This document shows, one piece after another, positions 57,756-64,000 of a stretch of DNA of 64,000 nucleotides (the first letter of the stretch is position 1; every line of letters starts with the position of its first letter). Position numbers and translations under genes: made by a program. This stretch comes from Candidatus Faecalibacterium intestinigallinarum (lineage in GTDB: Bacteria > Bacillota > Clostridia > Oscillospirales > Ruminococcaceae): contig DXHQ01000037.1 in assembly GCA_019113345.1 (NCBI GenBank), positions 1 through 64,000 of the forward strand. The letters are read 5' to 3'. The notes beneath the pieces were generated by a model, which did not search any database, had not been told where the DNA came from, and saw only the letters and a program-made list of their open reading frames with translations.

Positions 57756-59177
57756 ATGGCGACCGTTGAAAAGCGGGGCAAAGGCTACCGCATCACGGTG
57801 GCGGCCGGCATCGGGCTGGACGGGCGGCAGATACGCCGCCGGACGATCTGGACGCCGGACCCCAAGATGACGCCCCGGCAGGTTGAAAAAGAACTGGCCC
57901 GGCAGGTGGTCAAGTTCGAGGAGCAGGTGAAGGCCGGCGGCGGGGGCGACGGCGGGAACATCCGATTCGCGGACTTCGCGGCCCGCTATATGGAGGAATA
58001 TGGCAAGCTCTATCTTAAGCCAACCACCCTGGCCAACTACCAGGGCTGCCTGGTGCGGATCAATCAGGCCATCGGGCACCTGCGGCTCAAGGACATCACC
58101 CCGCTGCACATCCAGGCTTTTTACCGCAACCTGCAGGAGGAGGGAGTGCGCCAGAAGGTCACCGCCCAGGCCACCCCTGCTCTGGCGGCCTGGCAGCAGG
58201 GGCAAAAGCTCTCTCAGGCCGAACTGGCCCGCCGGGCGGGTGTTTCCCGGCCCACGGTGGGGCAAGCCCTCAAGGGCCGCCCGGTCAGCCTGGACAGCGC
58301 CCAGAAGCTGGCCGCCGTCGCCGGGCAGCCGGTAGGCGTCCTGTTCCAGGTGCAGCCCAACACCTCCCCCCTCTCGGCGGCTACCATCCACGCTTACCAT
58401 CGGGTGTTGTCCTCCATCCTCAAGCGGGCAGTGCGGTGGCGCTGCATCCCTGCAAACCCCGCCGAGGGCGCCGAGCTGCCATCCCTTGCGGGCCACAGCG
58501 CCCACTACCTGGACGAGCCGGACGCCCGGCGGATGCTGCAGCTGCTCCTCTCCGAGCCCATCAAGTGGGCCGCGCCGGTGATCTTTGACCTGCTCAGCGG
58601 CCTGCGCCGGGCCGAGCTTCTGGGCCTGCGCTGGCAGGACGTGGATCTGGACGCCGGGCTGTTGCGGGTCGCCCAAAGCTGGAACTATGTTCCGGGCACC
58701 GGCACCTACATCAGCACCCCCAAGACCGAGGGGTCCATCCGCTGCCTGCGGATCTCCACGGCGGCGGTGGCCATCCTGCGCACCTACAAAACCTGGCAGG
58801 ACGGCCTGCGGTCATCCCTCGGGGACGCCTGGCAGGACACCGACGGCCGCGTTTTCACCAGCGAGATGGGGCGGCCCATCTTCCCCTCTTCTTTGACGGC
58901 ATGGCTGCGCAAATTCATCCGGCGCACCGGGCTGCCGCCCAGCTCGGTCCACAGCCTGCGCCACACCTACGCCAGCCTGCTGCTGGCTGAGCGCACCCCG
59001 CTGGTGGTGGTCGCCCACAACCTGGGCCACGCCCAGGCCAGCACCACCGCCAACATCTACGCCCACACCATCCAGTCCGCCGAGGTGGCCGCCGCCGGCA
59101 TCCTGGACCGCTTCGCGGACGGGCTGGCGGGGCAGGGTGAGGCTAACCGGGGCGAGAATGCGCAAAAATTCATCTAA
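57756..59177 (+). CDS. tyrosine integrase with inserted HTH domain
   Basis: 473 residues from the ATG at 57,756 behind AAAGGAGG. N-terminal arm-binding segment (1-65), then a core-binding domain (70-135 and about 205-240) interrupted by an XRE-like HTH (about 145-200: LSQAELARRAGVSRPTVGQALKG). Catalytic domain: Arg284, Lys323, His399, Arg402, His425 (LGH), Tyr435. Longer than usual (about 370-400). It lies directly left of attR and recombines attP with tRNA-Thr. Confidence 0.92.
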   Translation: MATVEKRGKGYRITVAAGIGLDGRQIRRRTIWTPDPKMTPRQVEKELARQVVKFEEQVKAGGGGDGGNIRFADFAARYMEEYGKLYLKPTTLANYQGCLVRINQAIGHLRLKDITPLHIQAFYRNLQEEGVRQKVTAQATPALAAWQQGQKLSQAELARRAGVSRPTVGQALKGRPVSLDSAQKLAAVAGQPVGVLFQVQPNTSPLSAATIHAYHRVLSSILKRAVRWRCIPANPAEGAELPSLAGHSAHYLDEPDARRMLQLLLSEPIKWAAPVIFDLLSGLRRAELLGLRWQDVDLDAGLLRVAQSWNYVPGTGTYISTPKTEGSIRCLRISTAAVAILRTYKTWQDGLRSSLGDAWQDTDGRVFTSEMGRPIFPSSLTAWLRKFIRRTGLPPSSVHSLRHTYASLLLAERTPLVVVAHNLGHAQASTTANIYAHTIQSAEVAAAGILDRFADGLAGQGEANRGENAQKFI

Positions 59178-59226
59178 TGTACGACAAATACAAAATCATC
59201 TCACTTTACTTTGCTGTAAAAAGCAT

Positions 59227-59232
59227 TATAAT
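59227..59232 (+). promoter_or_regulatory. -10 of promoter for the attR-proximal gene
   Basis: Consensus TATAAT at 59,227-59,232; a weak -35 CTTTAC lies 17 nt upstream. Independent of the integrase transcript. Confidence 0.55.
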
Positions 59233-59266
59233 ACAAATAGAACATTATTAAAGGAGTAAACCTAAA

Positions 59267-59788
59267 ATGAAAATTATAAAAAAAATTGAAGAAAAGAAAG
59301 CTCTTATTGTCCTTACCGCTGTTCGAGCAGTGTGTGAAGATTCTCAGGAAGTCGCCTATTTTGTAGGGGTTCAAGATAATCCGTATATTCCTAGCAGTCA
59401 TACTATAAAAACCGAAATCGCAAAAAACGGGTGGAAGATTTTGTCTGAAGATGATGAATGGATCGAACGCTGGGAGATAACTATCGAATTGCCCAAAGGT
59501 TTTTGCTTTTGCTGCTACAAAGTAACCAGTTCTGATATTGTTACATATGCCATATTCAAAGACACACGTTATAAGGACGGCAAACTACATATGTGCCATC
59601 CTTTTATCTCGCCGGTAAGATGTGAAATGGTTGAGCATGATAATGTTGTACAGCCAGATATAGCCAGTGCAATCGAAAAAATCGCCCAAAGCGGCATCTG
59701 TCTTTGTATGGATAACTCTTCCGATAAGATGATAGCTCAGGTGATTTCCAAGGAGCTTATTGCAAAGTATCCATCTTCGTATAAGTAA
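59267..59788 (+). CDS. low-GC cargo gene beside attR, unknown function
   Basis: 173 residues. AAAGGAG before the ATG. The gene is strongly AT-rich against neighbours at about 60-65% GC. FVGVQDNPYIPSSH and a Cys-rich patch (FCFCCYK, later CLCMDN) are visible, with mixed alpha/beta pattern. No signal peptide or membrane segment. Location between integrase and att with its own promoter is typical of morons; a host-fitness or anti-phage role is possible but not shown. Confidence 0.65.
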   Translation: MKIIKKIEEKKALIVLTAVRAVCEDSQEVAYFVGVQDNPYIPSSHTIKTEIAKNGWKILSEDDEWIERWEITIELPKGFCFCCYKVTSSDIVTYAIFKDTRYKDGKLHMCHPFISPVRCEMVEHDNVVQPDIASAIEKIAQSGICLCMDNSSDKMIAQVISKELIAKYPSSYK

Positions 59789-59800
59789 AACTGTAACGAG

Positions 59801-59820
59801 TTCACCCCAAATTCACCCCA
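59801..59820 (+). repeat. probable integrase arm-type site, right
   Basis: Exact copy of the 20-bp sequence at 14,807-14,826. It lies 78 bp inside attR. Confidence 0.7.
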
Positions 59821-59855
59821 CCGGACAAAACCGACGAAATCACATAAACAGGAAA

Positions 59856-59885
59856 ATCCCCCGAAGACTCATACCTTCGAGGGAT
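59856..59885 (-). terminator. phage-supplied tRNA-Thr terminator
   Basis: On the minus strand ATCCCTCGAAG pairs with CTTCGGGGGAT and continues in TTTTCC. It mimics the chromosomal copy at 14,608-14,637, including the same C.A mismatch, so the prophage restores both tRNA 3' end and terminator. Confidence 0.75.
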
Positions 59886-59898
59886 TTTTCTATACCTA

Positions 59899-59974
<76 letters not shown>

Positions 59975-60038
59975 AGGACTGCGGGATGTATTATAGCACA
60001 CTCCGCGCAGCTTTGCAAGAGGGAATTTCCGGCTTTTT

Positions 60039-61316
60039 TCAATTTTTTCCGTTTTTGGCGGCCGGAGGCAGCGGGGCGGCGCCGTCGGGGGCCACCTCCA
60101 GCGAAGCCTGCGCCCGCTTGTCCCGCCGGTAGGCGGTGGGGGTCTGGCCGGTGGCGTTCTTGAACATCTTGGTAAAGTAGTTCACGTCCAGAATGCCCAC
60201 CTCTTCGGCCACCACCGCCACCCGGGCGTTGGTGGTCAGCAGCAGGCGGGCCGCCCGCTCCATCCGGCGGCGGCTGATGTAGTCGGTCAGGGTCTGACCG
60301 GTCTCCTGCTTGAACACGTTGGACAGATAGCTGGGGCTGATGTAGCACTGGGCCGCCAGGGTCTTGAGGGAGAGGGGCGCGTCCAGATGCAGGTTGATCT
60401 CGTTGATCACCTTCTGGATCAGGGGACTGTACTGCCGCAGGGAGTACTGCTGCACATAGCGGCAGTACTCCTTCACCATCCGGACCCGCAGCCGCCTGCC
60501 TTCCTCGACGCTGCCCAGCGTTTCAAGCTCGAGGGCAAAGCGGGCCGAGATATGGTCGAGGTAATAGGGGTGGACGCTGGCCTGCTCGATGGCCTTGCGG
60601 AACAGGCTGTTCAAAATGATGGTGTAGTTTTTGAACTCCCGCAGAGGGCTGCGCAGCCGGGGCGCCAGCTGAAACTGGTGGAAATTCTCATACGCCGCCA
60701 GCGCGGCCTGCACGTCCCCTTTGGCCACCGCTTCCAGCATTTTGTTCTCGGCGGCGTACCGCTCGGCGATCAGTTCGGCGGGCAGCTGCTCGGTGAAGGA
60801 AGTCTCCCGGAATCTTTCCAGGCTGGGCCGGAAGCGCAGCGGCATGAACTCCCGCCACTCGGCCGTTTTGAGCTCCCCCTCCGGGAACGCCAGGGAGACC
60901 ACCGCAAAGAGGGAGGTCTTGATGGTGTTGTCCTCCACCTGCCGCACCCGGTTGTAGTACTCTTCGACCACCCTCTGGGCTTTTTCGTCCAGGTACTTTT
61001 CGCACCACGCCAGCGACTGGCTGGACCGCGGCCCGTCCGCCCAGGGGCCGAAACAGTAGAGGGTGTCCTTTTCGTCCGGCGACAGGAAGAGCGCGAACCG
61101 CAGCTCGAACACCCCCTGCGCAAAGACCAGGGTCTTTTCCGGCACCTGGTCCAGCAGCTGCCGGCCAAAGCCGGGCCAGTCGAACTCGGCGTCCAGGGCG
61201 CGGCGCAGCCCGTAGTCGAAATTGTCGATCCCCGCAAAGGGCGGGGTCACCCGCGTCAGGCCGATGTTCATCGACCCGGCAAGCTTTTCCAGCACCCGGC
61301 TGATCTCAACTTTCAA
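60039..61316 (-). CDS. AraC-family transcriptional regulator
   Basis: 425 residues, TTG start with GAGGTG before it (an ATG 15 codons later is also possible). N-terminal large sensor part (about 1-290) is of the AraC two-component YesN-like type without a receiver domain. C-terminal HTH_18 (about 295-395): SLKTLAAQCYISPSYLSNVFKQETG and VAVVAEEVGILDVNYFTKMFKNATG. It is divergent from the GH3 gene and probably controls it. Confidence 0.9.
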   Translation of the reverse strand: MKVEISRVLEKLAGSMNIGLTRVTPPFAGIDNFDYGLRRALDAEFDWPGFGRQLLDQVPEKTLVFAQGVFELRFALFLSPDEKDTLYCFGPWADGPRSSQSLAWCEKYLDEKAQRVVEEYYNRVRQVEDNTIKTSLFAVVSLAFPEGELKTAEWREFMPLRFRPSLERFRETSFTEQLPAELIAERYAAENKMLEAVAKGDVQAALAAYENFHQFQLAPRLRSPLREFKNYTIILNSLFRKAIEQASVHPYYLDHISARFALELETLGSVEEGRRLRVRMVKEYCRYVQQYSLRQYSPLIQKVINEINLHLDAPLSLKTLAAQCYISPSYLSNVFKQETGQTLTDYISRRRMERAARLLLTTNARVAVVAEEVGILDVNYFTKMFKNATGQTPTAYRRDKRAQASLEVAPDGAAPLPPAAKNGKN

Positions 61317-61636
61317 TCCAGTTCACCTCTCCGTTTTTTCTTCTTCCGGTCCCTGCCGCGCATCCTGCTCATACAACTTTACGCTTTCGATTATAACACA
61401 AAAACCGCCGGCAGAAAAGCCGCCGGGCCTCTGTCAGGACCATTTTTCACAATTTTTGCCGGGAATTTATCGTAAAATTCACCATTTCTTTGCCCAAACT
61501 GCCGCAAATTCGGACAGAATGAAAAAATTATACGGAATCTTCTCAAAAAAATCCTTTCCTTTGCCTGCGGCTTATGCGATAATAAAATCAATATGGGCCT
61601 TTTCGCCCCCACCCGCTTGAGAAGGAGGAACGCTTC
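61317..61636. promoter_or_regulatory. divergent promoter region, AraC regulator and GH3 operon
   Basis: 320 bases with no gene. A leftward -10 TATAAT is at 61,390-61,395. For the rightward operon a weak -10 GATAAT at about 61,579 and a strong AGAAGGAGGAA before 61,637 are seen. GC-rich GCCGCCGG repeats lie at about 61,406-61,425. AraC binding half-sites cannot be named. Confidence 0.5.
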
Positions 61637-63886
61637 ATGGCAAAAAAAGCATCCGACAACCTGAAATATTACCACAACCCCAACGGTCCCACCATCGGCA
61701 CCGTCTCCCGCCGCGTCATCGAGAAGGACGGCCTGACCTTCAAGGACATCGACGGCACCGGCGAGGTGACCGCCGTCAACGACTGGCGGCTCTCCCCGGC
61801 CGAGCGCGCCGCCGCCTACGTCAAGACCCTGACCACCGACGAAAAGATCGCGCAGCTGTTCATCTCGGACTGGCGGATGGGCCCCGCCTGCCCCGCCGCG
61901 GGCCACACCGTCATCCCCGACGAATCGGGTGTGCTGGACGACGCCGAGTTCAACGGCAAGACCATCTTTGGCGAGCAGCACCTGCCCGGCACCACCACCC
62001 TGATCAAGGAGTGGTTCAACCGGCATCTGATCCTGCGGGCCAGCCCCTCCCCCGCCGACATGGCCGACTGGCTCAACCAGCTGCACGCCGTCGCCGAAGA
62101 GTGCGAGCATTTCGTCCCGGTGCAGGCAGCCTCCAACTCCCGCAATGAGAACGGCGAGGTGGTCTTTGGGATGAACGATGCCTCGGGCGTCTTTGCCACC
62201 TGGCCCGGCACCCTGGGCATCGCGGCGGCCGTCCTGGGCGAGGACGGCGACACCGCCCTGATCGACAAGTTTGCCGACTGCATCCGGCGCGAGTGGGCCG
62301 CCTGCGGCCTGCGCAAGGGCTATATGTACATGGCCGACTGCGTCAGCGACCCCCGCTGGCAGCGCACCTTCGGCACCTTCGGCGAGGACCCCGAGCTGAT
62401 CGAGAAGATCTTCGAGCGGCTGATCCCCGGCATCCAGGGCGGCCCCGACGGCGTCACCAAAGACGGCGTGTCCATGACGGTCAAGCACTTCCCCGGCGGC
62501 GGCGCCCGCGAAAACGGCTTTGACCCCCACTACGCCGCCGGCCAGTGGAACGTCTATGCCACCGAGGGCTCGCTGCAAATATACCACATCCCCACCTTCC
62601 GCCCCGCCGTCAAGTACCACGCCGCCTCCATCATGCCCTATTACTCCAAGCCGGCGGCCGCAAAGAGCGCCCCCCAGACCGACTGCGAGGGCAGCGCCCT
62701 GCGGATGGACCCCTACGGCTTTGCCTACAACAAGGTGTTCATCGACGGCATCCTGCGCGGGCAGATGGGCTTTGACGGCTACATCAACTCGGACACCGGC
62801 ATCACCCACAACATGAGCTGGGGCGTGGAAGCGCTGGACGTCCCCGAGCGGATCGGCTTTGCGGTCACCCAGTCGGGCGTCGACCTCATCAGCGGCCTGT
62901 TCGACAACGCCGAGGGCCGCGAGGCCTACGCCCGCGCCGCCAACGGCTACTACGACACCCACCCGGTCCCCGAAGGGTTCAAAAAGGAGGACCTGGTCCT
63001 GACCGACGAGAGCCTGGACCGCGCCGTCAGCCGCACCCTGGCCGAGCTGTTCCAGCAGGGGATGTTCGAGAACCCCTATGCCGACCCCAAGCACGCCGAG
63101 GAAGTGGTGGCCAACGAGGACGACTGGAAGGAAGCCGCCCTGGTCCACCGCGAGAGCGTCGTCCTGCTCAAAAACCAGGACCGCACCCTGCCCCTGACCA
63201 CCGACAAGCTGTCGGGAGCGAAGGTCTACGCCGAGGCGTTCGCCAAGGACGCCGAAAAGGGCGCAGCCGCCACCAAGGCCCTGCGGGAGATGATCGCCCG
63301 GTTTGAGATCCACCTCACCGACGACCCCGCCGAGGCCGACTACGCCATTCTGATGGTCAGCCCGTCGTCGGGCGCCTACTTCAGCGCCACCCCCGGCTAC
63401 CTCGAGCTGGATATCTGCGAGGACAAGACGGTCCACGACGTCGGCGCCGACGGCAAGCCCCTGCCCTCCACCCACACCGAGACCACCCTTGCGGGCGCAA
63501 AGCGCATCCCTGCCATCGCCGCGGCGGTGCACGCCCACGGCGGCCGGGTGATTGCCAACATCAACTTCCCGCTGGCCTGGATGGTGGGCAACGTCGAGCC
63601 CTATGCCGACGCCCTGACCGCCGGTTTCGACACCTACCCCTCCGCCACCCTGGACGTCCTCTTCGGGCGCTTTGAGCCGGTGGGCCGGCTGCCCATCACC
63701 CTGCCCCGCAACGACGCGGTGCTGGCCGTCAACGCCGACGGCGTCTGCGCCAGCCCCAACGACGTGCCCGGCTACGCCAAGGACCAGTACATGGACCCCG
63801 CCCTCAAGGACGAGAACGGCAAGGCCTACGCCTACCGCGACGCCGCCGGCAACTATTACGAGCTGCGCTTCGGCCTGCGCTACTGA
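61637..63886 (+). CDS. glycoside hydrolase family 3 enzyme
   Basis: 749 residues. GH3 N-terminal TIM barrel: TFGTFGEDPELIEKI (about 249-263), SMTVKHFPGGG (about 279-289) and GFDGYINSDTG with the nucleophile Asp (about 383). The C-terminal (alpha/beta)6 sandwich (about 500-690) carries LVHRESVVLLKNQ. It hydrolyses beta-glucosides, xylosides or similar; specificity is not visible. No signal peptide, so cytoplasmic. An SDR gene follows after 16 nt. Confidence 0.92.
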   Translation: MAKKASDNLKYYHNPNGPTIGTVSRRVIEKDGLTFKDIDGTGEVTAVNDWRLSPAERAAAYVKTLTTDEKIAQLFISDWRMGPACPAAGHTVIPDESGVLDDAEFNGKTIFGEQHLPGTTTLIKEWFNRHLILRASPSPADMADWLNQLHAVAEECEHFVPVQAASNSRNENGEVVFGMNDASGVFATWPGTLGIAAAVLGEDGDTALIDKFADCIRREWAACGLRKGYMYMADCVSDPRWQRTFGTFGEDPELIEKIFERLIPGIQGGPDGVTKDGVSMTVKHFPGGGARENGFDPHYAAGQWNVYATEGSLQIYHIPTFRPAVKYHAASIMPYYSKPAAAKSAPQTDCEGSALRMDPYGFAYNKVFIDGILRGQMGFDGYINSDTGITHNMSWGVEALDVPERIGFAVTQSGVDLISGLFDNAEGREAYARAANGYYDTHPVPEGFKKEDLVLTDESLDRAVSRTLAELFQQGMFENPYADPKHAEEVVANEDDWKEAALVHRESVVLLKNQDRTLPLTTDKLSGAKVYAEAFAKDAEKGAAATKALREMIARFEIHLTDDPAEADYAILMVSPSSGAYFSATPGYLELDICEDKTVHDVGADGKPLPSTHTETTLAGAKRIPAIAAAVHAHGGRVIANINFPLAWMVGNVEPYADALTAGFDTYPSATLDVLFGRFEPVGRLPITLPRNDAVLAVNADGVCASPNDVPGYAKDQYMDPALKDENGKAYAYRDAAGNYYELRFGLRY

Positions 63887-63902
63887 TGGAAAGGACGCCG
63901 CC

Positions 63903-64000
63903 ATGCAAAAGAACGTATTGAACACCGACCTGACCGGCAAGGTCGCCGTCGTCACCGGGGCGGGCGGGGTGCTGTGCTCCGACATGGCCAAGACTCTGGC
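63903..64000 (+). CDS. SDR-family oxidoreductase (5' end only)
   Basis: First 32 codons reach the window edge. The start (MQKNVLNTDLTGKVAVVTGAG) gives a Rossmann TGxxGxxG-like turn (VVTGAGGVL) typical of short-chain dehydrogenases, with resemblance to D-mannonate/fructuronate oxidoreductases. Co-transcribed with GH3, suggesting uronic-acid or sugar catabolism. Confidence 0.75.
   Translation, partial: MQKNVLNTDLTGKVAVVTGAGGVLCSDMAKTL

Noticed and set aside
61391-63991. 866-codon open frame opposite the GH3 gene
   Set aside because: Shadow frame of a GC-rich gene, low complexity and no start signal.

Overview
The window is about 64 kb of a GC-rich, low-redundancy Firmicute chromosome carrying one complete prophage. 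The chromosomal genes are polA, tsaD, a CIRCE-controlled small heat-shock gene, an aryl-sulfate sulfotransferase, a split chromate transporter and a GH3 glycosidase under an AraC-type regulator. Strong AGGAGG ribosome sites and sigma-A promoters accompany them. This suggests a gut Oscillospiraceae/Ruminococcaceae bacterium of the Gemmiger/Subdoligranulum/Faecalibacterium type. That placement is inference from gene content and composition; there is no rRNA gene to settle it.

Left chromosome (1-14.6 kb): the start of an hsp20 gene (leftward, off the edge) with a textbook promoter overlapped by a CIRCE operator; a membrane-anchored protein; a threonine-aldolase-like PLP enzyme; an ArsC/Spx-fold protein without its cysteine; a ferredoxin; DNA polymerase I and tsaD; a CPBP protease; a NifX-like protein with a His/Cys tail; a palindromic repeat region; a membrane-anchored aryl-sulfate sulfotransferase; two half-size ChrA proteins; and two adjacent lipoproteins, one PstS-like with a Tat-like signal.

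Prophage (14,647-59,943, about 45.3 kb): inserted in the 3' end of tRNA-Thr(GGT). A 45-bp direct repeat marks both ends, the tRNA is whole at the right end, and a 20-bp repeat inside each end is probably an integrase arm site. The integrase, repressor, ImmA-type protease and a zinc-domain membrane protein are on the + strand at the right. Nearly everything else is transcribed leftwards: early and replication genes (55.6-43 kb: Cro-like, small zinc proteins, SNF2 helicase, DnaD-like initiator, RusA, broken methyltransferases, sigma-like late regulator), then a late promoter, hairpin terminator and phage tRNA-Trp, then lambda-type head genes (GpA terminase, portal, protease, capsid), a P2-type contractile tail (sheath, tube, frameshifted chaperone, tape measure, X, D, V, U, W, J, I), fibres, and a lysis module. 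The virion should be a myovirus with a lambda-like head and P2-like tail. An IS110-family element, with structured flanks that may encode its guide RNA, has landed in the lysis module.

Right chromosome (59.9-64 kb): tRNA-Thr, an AraC-family regulator divergent from a GH3 glycosidase, and the start of an SDR oxidoreductase, together resembling a small glycan or sugar-acid utilisation locus.

The observations most worth a second look are the late promoter/attenuator/tRNA-Trp arrangement, the structured RNA downstream of the IS110 transposase, an HTH domain inserted into the integrase, a Cys-rich gene encoded in another frame inside a larger phage gene, two independently damaged DNA methyltransferases, the composite 1003-residue tail-tip protein, and a low-GC cargo gene beside attR.
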